Assembly (NCBI GenBank): GCA_024639405.1
Contig: JAHEIL010000051.1
Location: forward strand, 1 to 34,203
DNA from: Crocinitomicaceae bacterium
GTDB lineage: Bacteria; Bacteroidota; Bacteroidia; Flavobacteriales_D; Crocinitomicaceae
Direction of reading: 5' to 3'
Length of the DNA stretch: 34,203 nucleotides
In this document: in pieces, positions 25,690-34,203 of the stretch
Layout: each line of letters starts with the position of its first letter
Numbering within the stretch: the first letter of the stretch is position 1
The notes under the pieces: generated by a model
What the model was told of the DNA's origin: nothing
What the model saw: only the letters and a program-made list of their open reading frames with translations
Databases searched by the model: none
Position numbers and translations under genes: made by a program

Positions 25690-27057
25690 ATGAATTCAAC
25701 ATTTTCAGATACCATTTGTGCGATTGCAACACCTAATGGAGTAGGGGCAATTGCGATTATTCGTGTTTCAGGAAAAGAAGCTTATCAAAAAGTTTCGGCT
25801 TGCTTTTCTAAAGATTTAGCGGATAAAACTTCGCATACGGTTCATTTTGGCATCTTTAAATCTCCTGTTGGTGTTTTCATAGATGAGGTATTGGTGACTG
25901 TTTTCCAAGAAGGGAAGAGTTTTACAGGCGAAGAAAGTGTTGAGATTGCTTGTCATGCATCGCCCTATATTCAACAGCAAATTATTCTAGCTTTGATTGA
26001 AGTTGGTTGTCGTTTGGCCAATCCAGGAGAATTTTCAATGCGTGCTTTTGCGAATGGTAAAGTTGATTTATCGCAAGCAGAAGCCATTGCAGATTTAATT
26101 GCTGCACAAACTAAAAACGCACACAGCATAGCATTGAAGCAATTAAGGGGTAATTTTTCGTCAGAATTAAAAGATTTACGCGAAAAGTTAATTCATTTTG
26201 CTTCTTTAGTAGAGTTAGAGTTGGATTTTGCAGAAGAAGATGTTGAATTTGCGGATCGCAGCGAATTAAAAACATTGGTAAATGAAGTTCTGGCTTACAT
26301 TCAACGATTAGCAGCCTCATTTGAATTAGGAAACGCAATTAAGAACGGTGTTCCAGTTGCGATTGTAGGCGCCCCAAATACAGGTAAAAGTACGTTGTTG
26401 AATCAATTGTTAGGAGAAGATAGAGCGATTGTAAGTAATATTGCTGGAACGACCCGCGATGTGATTGAAGAAACCTTGAACATCGATGGAATTTTGTATC
26501 GATTAATTGATACAGCTGGAATCAGAGAGAACGCTGAAGAAATTGAAGCGATGGGAATTGAGCGTTCAAGAGAAAAGATCATTCAAGCCAACATTGTTTT
26601 GTGCATGGCAGATAGTTCTGTTCCAAACAGCATTGAAGAAGTCTTGCAATGGGCAAAAGAAATCCAAGAAACGCACCAGGATAAAAAAGTAGTGATTGTT
26701 GCCAATAAACAAGATATTTCAGTTAATTCAATTGAATTTAGCGAAAAAGCACTATTTATTAGCGCGAAAGAAGGTGTTGGAATTGAAGAATTGAAAGAAA
26801 AATTAGTTGAAATTGTTATCGGTGATTTTAGTTTATCCGATGAAACAATTGTATCGAATATTCGTCATTATGATGCCTTAATAAAAACAGCTTATTCCTT
26901 ACAAAAGGCGAAAGATAATTTAGCAACTGGCATAACAGCTGATTTTGTGGCGATGGATATTCGTCAGGCCATGTATGATTTAGGCACAATTACAGGTGAT
27001 ATTTCTACGGATGATTTGTTGGGAAATATCTTTAGTAAGTTTTGTATCGGGAAGTGA
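25690..27057 (+). CDS. mnmE: tRNA modification GTPase MnmE (TrmE)
   Basis: The 455-aa protein has normal MnmE length and all expected parts. An N-terminal formyl-THF-binding domain opens with DTICAIATPNGVGAIAIIRV. The helical domain contains NPGEFSMRAFANGKVDLSQA (111-130). A G domain carries GAPNTGKS (227-234), GTTRD, the DTAG motif and NKQD. The C-terminus ends in FSKFCIGK, the conserved CIGK catalytic-cysteine motif. With MnmG it installs the cmnm5 group on U34 of several tRNAs in the cytoplasm. It is a housekeeping gene between the T9SS cargo cluster and a converging gene of unknown function (12 bp between stops). No terminator hairpin was seen after it. Confidence 0.96.
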   Translation: MNSTFSDTICAIATPNGVGAIAIIRVSGKEAYQKVSACFSKDLADKTSHTVHFGIFKSPVGVFIDEVLVTVFQEGKSFTGEESVEIACHASPYIQQQIILALIEVGCRLANPGEFSMRAFANGKVDLSQAEAIADLIAAQTKNAHSIALKQLRGNFSSELKDLREKLIHFASLVELELDFAEEDVEFADRSELKTLVNEVLAYIQRLAASFELGNAIKNGVPVAIVGAPNTGKSTLLNQLLGEDRAIVSNIAGTTRDVIEETLNIDGILYRLIDTAGIRENAEEIEAMGIERSREKIIQANIVLCMADSSVPNSIEEVLQWAKEIQETHQDKKVVIVANKQDISVNSIEFSEKALFISAKEGVGIEELKEKLVEIVIGDFSLSDETIVSNIRHYDALIKTAYSLQKAKDNLATGITADFVAMDIRQAMYDLGTITGDISTDDLLGNIFSKFCIGK

Positions 27058-27069
27058 TTTATCTCTAAC

Positions 27070-28350
27070 TCATTCATCAAAATAGTTTTCAAAATAGGCA
27101 TCTGTAAATAGTGGATACGTAACAATTTGTCTTTTTTCGTTGAATTGTATTTCTAATTTTTTCACGTTTTTTTGTTCTAACTTTTTAGCAAGAACTAGTT
27201 GAAAGAAAGAGGAGTATACTTCAATAATTTCTTGATAACTATGTGTAATTGTAAATTGATCTATGTTTAAAAGTTGGTTATTCGCTTTCAAGTATTGCTT
27301 CTTTTTAATTAACAAACTCACTTGAAGTAATTGGTAAATTGCAGCGTGAGAAAAATGATATTTTAATTTAATGGTACTTTTTAGTTCTTCGAATTCTTCT
27401 ATACTTTCGCTAAGAATTGTATTGGGAAAAACAATGCATTGAAACCTCGGTTCATAAAGTAATTCTGTTATTAAATGAGGTTCTTTTTTTATACGAATAC
27501 GCATGCTGTTAATCAGTTTTCTTCTTTCAATTGTTGAATTTGTAGTTAGCATTTTTATTCCAAATATTCTACCAAATAAAATGGGATGCTGATTTATAGC
27601 TAAGTTTGGAACGTGTTCTAATGTTGCTGATTCTACTTGTTCGTTCGCAAGTAATAACTGCCAAGTTTTTATGCACGCAATAAAAGTAACTGTTTCAACA
27701 TCTATGTTTTTTTGCTTAGATAAAAAGTCAATCCATTTGCCATATTTACCAAAAAGACGCCCATAATCAACAAATATTTTAACGACCAAATTTCTGAAAT
27801 TAGGCTCTAATAAAAGATTAGATTCTAATTCATCATCTGAGAATTCTCTGAATCCCACACCAACAATAACGCCAATTTGAAGTACGTCATCATAGGTTAA
27901 ATTTGAGAACTGAAATGCAGGTTCTTGAAAAAAAGTTATTAAACTTTTCAAATCACGTTTTCTTATCAATTCACGTAAACAAATGGCAAGTGAAATGGTG
28001 AAATTATCACGTTGTTTTTTTTTTGTTATTAAAAATTTAATAAGTAGCGGTGTATTACCTTGTGAAATAAGCATAAATAAGTGTTCCCAAGTTGGTAATG
28101 AATCTTTTTCTGCAAAGCGGCGACAGAACATTTCGTATGATTGGTATCCGCAATAGCGAGCTAGTAAATCAAGGGAACTTTCTCTAATTTTTCGGTTTTC
28201 TGCCAGCCCGAACAACCTTCTCAAAGTATTGTAAGACAACATTATACCATTTTGTTCGTAGATTGCTTGTGCAAGATCTTCGCAGTCGCCTCGGTTAATA
28301 ATTTTTTTATTAAACGTTTTCTCAATCTCGCTTTTCAGCTCATCTATCAT
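27070..28350 (-). CDS. Unknown 426-aa protein with HTH-like N-terminal domain
   Basis: I do not recognise the full protein. The first ~75 residues (DCEDLAQAIYEQNG, LSYNTLRRLFGL, LDLLARYCGYQSYEMFCRRF) follow a pattern seen at the N-terminus of many Bacteroidota hypothetical proteins. The pattern resembles an XRE-like helix-turn-helix in which SYNTLRRLFGL would be the recognition helix. The remaining ~350 residues are helical and rich in Leu, Ile, Lys and Glu, without signal peptide or membrane segments, and could be TPR-like solenoid repeats (inference). It is probably cytoplasmic. The gene diverges from a small secreted protein across 235 bp that contain 11-bp-spaced direct repeats, so local regulation of that neighbour is possible. 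Confidence 0.7.
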   Translation of the reverse strand: MIDELKSEIEKTFNKKIINRGDCEDLAQAIYEQNGIMLSYNTLRRLFGLAENRKIRESSLDLLARYCGYQSYEMFCRRFAEKDSLPTWEHLFMLISQGNTPLLIKFLITKKKQRDNFTISLAICLRELIRKRDLKSLITFFQEPAFQFSNLTYDDVLQIGVIVGVGFREFSDDELESNLLLEPNFRNLVVKIFVDYGRLFGKYGKWIDFLSKQKNIDVETVTFIACIKTWQLLLANEQVESATLEHVPNLAINQHPILFGRIFGIKMLTTNSTIERRKLINSMRIRIKKEPHLITELLYEPRFQCIVFPNTILSESIEEFEELKSTIKLKYHFSHAAIYQLLQVSLLIKKKQYLKANNQLLNIDQFTITHSYQEIIEVYSSFFQLVLAKKLEQKNVKKLEIQFNEKRQIVTYPLFTDAYFENYFDE

Positions 28351-28499
28351 GCTGTAAATCTATCGGTAATCTAATTTAACGTTTACTCTTAGTCTGTAAA
28401 GCTGAATATTGTTTCATATAATAGTATACCTAACATTTACAAAAAGAAACCATAACAAATATAACTATTCTATGAGCTTCCAATAACGTTTAAAATTAA

Positions 28500-28518
28500 T
28501 GTATCAAGAGTGTATCAA
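28500..28518 (+). promoter_or_regulatory. Direct repeat TGTATCAA, 11-bp spacing, upstream of the secreted-protein promoter
   Basis: TGTATCAA at 28500-28507 and again at 28511-28518, start-to-start 11 bp. The repeat ends 20 bp before the -7 element at 28539. This suits a regulator that binds one helix face as a direct-repeat dimer; the regulator is unknown. Confidence 0.4.
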
Positions 28519-28538
28519 ATTTAACTCGTTGGAAGTTT

Positions 28539-28546
28539 TACTTTTG
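28539..28546 (+). promoter_or_regulatory. -7 promoter element (TACTTTTG) of the 28586 gene
   Basis: A perfect TAnnTTTG 39 nt before the ATG at 28586. Confidence 0.5.
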
Positions 28547-28585
28547 AAGTAGTTTTTATCACCTATCAATATCAAAAATAAACCA

Positions 28586-29485
28586 ATGAAAGTAACAAGG
28601 ATCTATTTAACTGTTTTAGTTTTTAGCTTATTCACTTCTATTTCAATGGCGCAAGTTGGAATAGGAACGAATTCACCAGCGCCCTCTGCACAACTAGATG
28701 TTACAAGTACAGAAAAAGGATTTTTACCTCCAAGAATGACTTCTGCGCAACGTGATTTGATTGCAACTCCAGCAACAGGTTTGTTAATTTTTCAAACTGA
28801 TAATACAGCAGGCTATTATTCTTTCGATGGAACAGCTTGGGTTGGGTTGGGGTCTAATACTACAAATAATTCTACCAACACTAATTCAACCATTGGAATG
28901 ACAATGTATGAAATACAACAATCAAATGCACCAATGTTCAGCACTATTTTGTGTATAAATAATAATAAGTTTTATACAAAAACACCTAAAACAGATGCGT
29001 CTTCATATGCGTTATTATCGTCATCACAAACCACTACCATTGGTTCAACACCATCATTATATAATACTAAGTATGTTATTTCATTTATGGTTAGTGATAC
29101 TTTAGATATTTCATTTAATAGAAATAGTTTTGGAACTTGGAGCAGTCCTGACTTATATGTTGATGATTCTGATATCAATAATGGAATTGGTTTCAGAGTA
29201 AATCAAAATTATCCAAACACATCTTATAATGCACCTTACCTAACTCACAATTACAAACTTTTTCCAGGGCACTTTTATAGAATAGTTGATTCTGCTCCTT
29301 CAGAAGCATTTAGTTTAAAAAACTCTTCTACTTGGTCATGCTCAAATACAAACTTAATAAATCTACAATTTCATAGAATGGAGTCTAGTCAAACTTTATA
29401 CGTTACCACTTCTACTATGATGAGTGGCATTGAATTTGGCATTAGAAATATTACCTCGGCATATAGTTGGGTTATTACAGAATAA
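28586..29485 (+). CDS. Secreted protein with tail-fibre-like N-terminal stalk, unknown C-terminus
   Basis: The 299-aa protein has a signal peptide (about 1-22, ending SISMAQ). It continues with VGIGTNSPAPSAQLDVTSTE, GFLPPRMTSAQRDLI and GLLIFQTDNTAGYYSFDGTAW. This is the VGIGT...LDV...KGFLpPRMT...GLlIYqTD block found at the N-terminus of many Bacteroidota surface proteins and in trimeric fibre-like proteins. After an Asn/Thr-rich linker (about 92-107) the C-terminal ~190 residues match nothing I recognise. No T9SS sorting domain is evident, as the protein ends SAYSWVITE. It may form a surface fibre or receptor-binding tip (inference). It is divergent from the HTH-type gene. Confidence 0.8.
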   Translation: MKVTRIYLTVLVFSLFTSISMAQVGIGTNSPAPSAQLDVTSTEKGFLPPRMTSAQRDLIATPATGLLIFQTDNTAGYYSFDGTAWVGLGSNTTNNSTNTNSTIGMTMYEIQQSNAPMFSTILCINNNKFYTKTPKTDASSYALLSSSQTTTIGSTPSLYNTKYVISFMVSDTLDISFNRNSFGTWSSPDLYVDDSDINNGIGFRVNQNYPNTSYNAPYLTHNYKLFPGHFYRIVDSAPSEAFSLKNSSTWSCSNTNLINLQFHRMESSQTLYVTTSTMMSGIEFGIRNITSAYSWVITE

Positions 29486-29920
29486 TTAAACCCCCTACTT
29501 TTTTAACCTATCCAAAACAACTAACCCGAAATGATGCAATATGGAATGCTCCGTGTTGTGTCATTTTTTTATTGAGACATACTTTCTTATTTCTTTTTTC
29601 AAAAGCGGTAAAATACTCAAATAATAACGTACATTTTTCCATAAAAAAGACGATCTAGGATTACTTTTAACCAATAATCAACCCTAAAAAGATGTATGTT
29701 ACCCATCTCACAAATGAATTTATCAATTTTAATATATATATATAACTAATTAAAAGTCAATTATATATATTATTTAATTGAGTTAATAAGTGTACTTATA
29801 AGGTTTGTTTCACTTGACAAAATGGAATATTTTACCCTAATATGACAAAAATCATCATTTTTTAATAGATAATGTTGTTATTTTGCAAGTTCTTATACAA
29901 CTGAGTCAAAATTTACAACT
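29486..29920. other. 435-bp AT-rich intergenic region before the giant secreted gene
   Basis: It contains the probable terminator at 29530-29570 and an alternating AT tract with imperfect inverted symmetry (about 29728-29780). A near-match to the -7 element occurs around 29886-29893 (TTATTTTG, 27 nt before the ATG). No convincing gene was found; a 63-codon frame from 29467 overlaps the previous stop codon and has no protein-like features. Confidence 0.6.
29530..29570 (+). terminator. Probable terminator downstream of the 28586 gene
   Basis: AATGATGCAA (29530-29539) pairs with TTGTGTCATT (29556-29565), including two G-U pairs, around a 16-nt loop, followed by a T run to 29570. It lies 45 bp past the stop codon. 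The stem is moderate in strength. Confidence 0.5.
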
Positions 29921-32900
29921 ATGGTTAGATTTTTTACTATTTCCAAAAAATATTACTCCTTAAAAAGCCTTTTAGTTTTTGGTGTATTTTTAGTTTCATT
30001 TAGCAACCTTCATTCTCAATTTTATATAACTGTTCCGTTTACAAATGGATTTGTTGGAGATAACGTAGCCAATAATCAATCAACAAGTGCATATTACACA
30101 TCAGGTGTTGCAGGCGTTGGATTAGGTTGGTCAAATATGCAATTTGCTCAAAATTCAACTGCATCCATTTTTACACTACAAGGGAACGATATCGTTGGTA
30201 GCGTAGTTGTTACAGATGCAAGTGGTAGTGAAAAAATAATTAATGGCTTTATCAAATGGCGTGCCCCAAGTGGAACTGTAACTACTATGTGTTTTCAGCC
30301 AACAACAGGTACAAATATAACTTTAGCTACGAATGGTACCAACGGTGCTTCAACCTACACAATTACAGATACAAAATACATTGGATTAACTTTTAATGGA
30401 CAAACATTATCCATTACTGGAGTCCCAGGAACAGTTTCTGGAAATGCAGCAACATCAGGTTTATTAGATGTTTTAAATAACTATTTAGCTACGTTTCCAA
30501 AATTAACGATTGGAAATGCAACTGTGGCGGAAGGTACAGCAACAATAACAGTTCCAGTAACATTAAGTGCTGCGCCAACAGCTGATGTTAAAGTTTATTT
30601 TTCTGTGAGCGATAGTTCAGCAGTTTTAACATCAGATTTCTTGACACCAACAATTCCAGCAGCTGGATATTTTACATTTTTAGCATCTCAACCTACCTTA
30701 CTTACTAAGAATATTACTATTCCAATAGTAAATGATGCCATCAATGAGCCGACTGAATATTTCAAAGTTATTTTGTCTGATCCAACTAATGCGTCGATAA
30801 CCGATGGTTTAGGAATTGTTACGATTACAGATAACGACCCTATTCCAACAGCAGATGCAGGGCCAGCGACGGGGGTAATCTGTTCAAATGGGAACTATAC
30901 AACAACTGGAACTGCAACAAATGGAACGATTGCTTGGACAAGTTCAGGAACAGGAACATTTGCAAACGCAAGCTTAGGCGCAACTTTATATACGCCGAGT
31001 GCAGCAGATATAGCAGCTGGTGCAGTAACATTAACTATGACAGTTACTGGAAATGGCTTGACTGTTTCTGACAATGTTGTATTAACAATTAATGCAGTTC
31101 CTTCAAACATAAGTGCGTCTGTTACTACACAACCTTCAAGTTCAATTTCAACAGGGACAATTACTGTTGTTACACCTACAGGTGCAAATTATTTATACAG
31201 TGTCAATGGATCAAATTATCAATCAGGGTTAACATTTTCAAGTTTAGCTCCTGGAAGTTATTCTGTAACAGTAAAAAATAATACGTCAGGTTGTATATCA
31301 ACCCCTGTAATATTAACAGTTAATACATACATAATACCTCCTTCTCCAGCAGTTGCAGCTGGAACTTGTGACCCTGAGTCATTATATGATTTAATTGTAA
31401 GTGCATTTCATCAATCGGTGGCACAAAAAAATGATGGTTCATGGTCAGGATGGGGACAGCACATGAATTCTGATGGCTCAACACCTGCTACAACCCCACA
31501 AGATATTATTGTAGCAAATTATCCAGGTTTAACCGGAACCCCATTAATTACAACAACTGCTAGTAATATACTTGATGAACAATCGGTGTTATTAACTACC
31601 ACAGGATTATTTGCATGGGGAGTAGAAGGAGTTGCGATTCCAAATGCAGTCACATCAAGTACGACATTTCAGAAATTAACAGTCAATGGTAAAACAGATG
31701 GTTTACCAATAGGAGTTTCTCCATCTGATGTTGTTTCATTGGTTGCAATCAATAAAAATTTAATTGTAAGAACATTAGCTGGAAATGCTTATATTTTGAG
31801 TTGTAATACCTCAGGAGTTACTACTGCAAATTTATATGGTGACGGAAGTACAAGTATCAATAATAATTGGCATCAAGTAAAAATAAATGCAACTACTCCA
31901 CTCGGTAATATTATTGCGTTGAGAGGTCAAGTTGCAAGTGATACAAAAGGTGCATTTGTTGCTTTAACGTACAGTGCTTCAGGTTATAAAGCTTACACAT
32001 GGGGAATGAGTGCTTATAAAGGAGACAATACAAGTGCTTCTGCATTAGGATATGCAACAGAAATGACACTACCAAGTGGAGTAACCCCCAGAATGATTGC
32101 AATAACAGGAGGTTTCTATGATGCAGCAAATACAAACACCCCTTTACAGCGAAATAATTCTTATTATTTAGTAGCTACAAATGGAAATGTTTATGGATTA
32201 GGGGCAAATGATGTAAAGCAATTAGGGGATTTAACAACTACTGAGCGTAAAACTTGGGTGCAGCCAAAGTTAAATGCAACAACGTTTTTAACGGATGTTA
32301 AATATTTAAGTGCACAAGAGCACGATTCGAGGCATCCTGCTGTTGGTGTAATAACCAATACTGGAGATTTATATTTATGGGGTCAGAATGGCGGTAATAT
32401 GTTAGGTAGTAGTAATACTGACGCTTCATTTGATCCCTTTTTTCCAAGTGGATTTACTTCAGGTGTTGATATTGCAAAAGTTCTTGAGGTTGGTGGTCAC
32501 ACAACTGTTTATTTAAAAGAAAACAGTGCTAAATTTTGCTATGTTGGACATAAAACTCAAGGAAGTATGGGGGATGGAATTACAACAAGTTCTAATCCGT
32601 TTACGTTTAATTGTGATGCAACTCCTGTTATGAACATATGTGGTTCTACTGGGTGGGATTTAGGCGACGCTCCTATAGTGTATGAAAATGGAGGCGGTAG
32701 TAATTATGCACAACATTTTTATATTGAGAACAGCACACTTTTATATTTAGGTTCATCTGCTCCTATTGCAAATGATGATAATCCACATAGTGTAATTATT
32801 GCAACAGATAACAATGGTACCAATGGTGATGGAACAGAAGAAAATGGGATAACTACTTTTCCGACAATTTTAAATACAGCAACGTCTTATTCATTTGATG

Positions 32901-34203
32901 TTTCAATGTTGAATAATTCTGGTTTAACAGCGAATTTATATGTTTGGGTCGACTGGAACAACAATGGAAAGTTTGAAGCTTCTGAGTTTAAATCGACTAC
33001 AGCTTCAACAAGTGCTTCTCCACAAACAAAAACAATTTCTTATACTGGTTTATCAGGACTAACAGATGGTAGAAGGTATGTAAGAGTTAGATTAAGTACT
33101 TACGCTCGAACAGATGTTGCAGGAACTACGAATGTTGATGAGAGATCAATTGGTTTGTTGATGGATGGTGAAATTGAAGATTATTCTTTGTTTGTTACAA
33201 CTTCAAATCCTAATCCAAACCAGTTTCCGATTACAAACAACGTAACGAATGCAGGAGTTCTTGCATTAAATGCTCCAGCAACTGATATTGATGATGCTTC
33301 TTCTTCAGATGCAGATGGAATTGTAGTAGCCTACAGAATAAATACCTTACCAACGAATGGAACACTTTATAAACAGGTAGGTTTAAGTTTGATACCACTT
33401 TCAACAAATGAAGCAATTGTAGCGGCTGATTTTGCTGTTTTGAAATATCAACCTTCCGCAAATTTTGGCGGAAGCGATGTGTTTACATATTCAGCAATAG
33501 ATGATGATGGGGCAGAAGATGCTACACCTGCGAATTTCTATATAACTGTTTTTGTTGTTTCTCCATCTTCAGATGCAGGTTTAGCTACAACAACTATTTG
33601 TGCTAATTCAACTTTAAGCTTAAATGGAACAGCTTCTAATGGAACATTATTATGGTCAACTTCGGGTTCTGGAACATTTAGTAATGATACAATCAGTAAT
33701 CCAATTTATACGCCAAGTGCTTCTGATAAAACTGCAGGAACTGTAAAATTAAAATTAACAGTAACAGGAACTTCTTCTTCTGCTGTTGACAGTATCATTG
33801 TTACAATTACTCCTCTTCCAACTGTTGATGCAGGTAATACCTCTGCAGCTGTTTGCTCTGGAAATAATTTATCACTTAATGGAACTGCAGCAAATGGAAC
33901 CTCGGTTTGGACCTCTTCAGGAACGGGGACATTTAATAATGCAAATGCTTTAACAACTTCTTATGCACCAAGTGCAACAGATGTAACAAATGGTTCAGTT
34001 AAAATATTTTTGACCAATACTGGAACTGGAACTTGTTCTTCAGTAATTGTGAAAGATAGTATTCTACTTACCATTACTGCAACACCAAGCACACCAGTAG
34101 GAAGTGTAACGGTTCAGCCAACGTGTGCAACAACAACTGGAACAATCGTCTTTACAACACAATCAGGTGTTGAGTACAGTATTAATGGAACAACGTACCA
34201 ATC
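29921..34203 (+). CDS. Giant secreted multi-domain protein, 3' end beyond the window
   Basis: From the ATG at 29921 I read an uninterrupted frame of more than 1420 codons to the right edge. It has a signal peptide (about 1-28, FLVSFSNLHSQ). A Calx-beta domain (about 197-305) carries VAEGTATITVPVTL and ITDNDP. A PKD-like repeat (about 310-392) is followed by a region with RCC1-like motifs (about 560-910: LFAWGVEG, YTWGMSAYKGDN, NVYGLGANDVKQLGD, DLYLWGQNGGNMLGS). A GEVED domain (about 960-1092) has YVWVDWNNNGKFEASEF and GEIEDYSLFV. A cadherin-like module (about 1095-1210, ANFGGSDVFTYSAIDDDGAED) and further PKD-like repeats (WSTSGSGTF, WTSSGTGTF) close the visible part. It is probably a T9SS cargo with its sorting domain beyond the edge, acting at the cell surface. 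The substrate is unknown. Confidence 0.85.
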   Translation, partial: MVRFFTISKKYYSLKSLLVFGVFLVSFSNLHSQFYITVPFTNGFVGDNVANNQSTSAYYTSGVAGVGLGWSNMQFAQNSTASIFTLQGNDIVGSVVVTDASGSEKIINGFIKWRAPSGTVTTMCFQPTTGTNITLATNGTNGASTYTITDTKYIGLTFNGQTLSITGVPGTVSGNAATSGLLDVLNNYLATFPKLTIGNATVAEGTATITVPVTLSAAPTADVKVYFSVSDSSAVLTSDFLTPTIPAAGYFTFLASQPTLLTKNITIPIVNDAINEPTEYFKVILSDPTNASITDGLGIVTITDNDPIPTADAGPATGVICSNGNYTTTGTATNGTIAWTSSGTGTFANASLGATLYTPSAADIAAGAVTLTMTVTGNGLTVSDNVVLTINAVPSNISASVTTQPSSSISTGTITVVTPTGANYLYSVNGSNYQSGLTFSSLAPGSYSVTVKNNTSGCISTPVILTVNTYIIPPSPAVAAGTCDPESLYDLIVSAFHQSVAQKNDGSWSGWGQHMNSDGSTPATTPQDIIVANYPGLTGTPLITTTASNILDEQSVLLTTTGLFAWGVEGVAIPNAVTSSTTFQKLTVNGKTDGLPIGVSPSDVVSLVAINKNLIVRTLAGNAYILSCNTSGVTTANLYGDGSTSINNNWHQVKINATTPLGNIIALRGQVASDTKGAFVALTYSASGYKAYTWGMSAYKGDNTSASALGYATEMTLPSGVTPRMIAITGGFYDAANTNTPLQRNNSYYLVATNGNVYGLGANDVKQLGDLTTTERKTWVQPKLNATTFLTDVKYLSAQEHDSRHPAVGVITNTGDLYLWGQNGGNMLGSSNTDASFDPFFPSGFTSGVDIAKVLEVGGHTTVYLKENSAKFCYVGHKTQGSMGDGITTSSNPFTFNCDATPVMNICGSTGWDLGDAPIVYENGGGSNYAQHFYIENSTLLYLGSSAPIANDDNPHSVIIATDNNGTNGDGTEENGITTFPTILNTATSYSFDVSMLNNSGLTANLYVWVDWNNNGKFEASEFKSTTASTSASPQTKTISYTGLSGLTDGRRYVRVRLSTYARTDVAGTTNVDERSIGLLMDGEIEDYSLFVTTSNPNPNQFPITNNVTNAGVLALNAPATDIDDASSSDADGIVVAYRINTLPTNGTLYKQVGLSLIPLSTNEAIVAADFAVLKYQPSANFGGSDVFTYSAIDDDGAEDATPANFYITVFVVSPSSDAGLATTTICANSTLSLNGTASNGTLLWSTSGSGTFSNDTISNPIYTPSASDKTAGTVKLKLTVTGTSSSAVDSIIVTITPLPTVDAGNTSAAVCSGNNLSLNGTAANGTSVWTSSGTGTFNNANALTTSYAPSATDVTNGSVKIFLTNTGTGTCSSVIVKDSILLTITATPSTPVGSVTVQPTCATTTGTIVFTTQSGVEYSINGTTYQ

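Noticed and set aside
29467-29658. 63-codon frame overlapping the end of the fibre-like gene
   Set aside because: Overlaps the stop codon and spans the probable terminator hairpin; no recognisable features.
29728-29780. Alternating AT tract with inverted symmetry as a replication or recombination site
   Set aside because: Symmetry is imperfect and explained by low complexity; no associated origin boxes or integrase were seen.
29814-29843. TTGACA-N18-TAATAT resembling an enteric sigma-70 promoter
   Set aside because: Bacteroidota primary sigma factors use TTG/TAnnTTTG; in such AT-rich DNA this match is likely chance.

Overview
The window looks like a chromosome segment of a low-GC Bacteroidota, most likely order Flavobacteriales and possibly a Fluviicola/Crocinitomicaceae-type organism (inference). 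Supporting signs are C-terminal sorting domains of the type IX secretion system (T9SS) on several giant secreted proteins, a Bacteroidota-type succinate dehydrogenase cytochrome b subunit, near absence of Shine-Dalgarno sequences, and several perfect copies of the Bacteroidota -7 promoter element TAnnTTTG. No tRNA, rRNA, CRISPR array or insertion sequence was seen.

Layout. 1-1915: the 5' part of sdhC, an S66 (LD-carboxypeptidase-type) peptidase and tadA. 1931-8763: a compact sugar locus. A LacI-family repressor diverges from a TonB-dependent receptor across a twin palindromic operator. An intrinsic terminator follows the receptor, and then come three tightly coupled genes: a cytosolic GH100/amylo-glucosidase-like hydrolase, a uridine-kinase-like P-loop kinase and an SLC45/plant-SUC-type MFS sugar symporter. 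Together they read as a sucrose (or related disaccharide) utilisation system analogous to the sux locus of Xanthomonas. 8771-9904: a pirin with a Tat-type leader. 10023-13717: a phosphate module with a DUF47 protein and PiT transporter on the minus strand, diverging from an OprO/OprP-type porin. The 382-bp space between them carries several direct repeats in 11-bp phase that resemble PhoB/PhoP boxes.

13921-25535: three consecutive giant T9SS cargo genes. The first two are paralogues (beta-helix, Ig-like, LamG-like, sorting domain). The third is a chimera of autotransporter-type beta-strand repeats, with visibly higher GC, joined to a T9SS tail. Patches of near-identical DNA link gene 1 to gene 2 and gene 2 to gene 3, the latter running through the stop codon into the terminator. 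This indicates gene conversion or module swapping.

25690-34203: mnmE with a promoter almost touching its ATG, a 426-aa protein with an HTH-like N-terminus (minus strand), a divergent small secreted protein with a tail-fibre-like stalk, and the start of a very large multi-domain secreted protein (Calx-beta, RCC1-like, GEVED, cadherin-like and PKD-like modules) that runs off the right edge.

The strongest candidates for something not yet described are the sux-like locus with its unusual kinase and inter-gene terminator, the 11-bp-phased repeats of the phosphate module, and the mosaic T9SS/autotransporter gene cluster.
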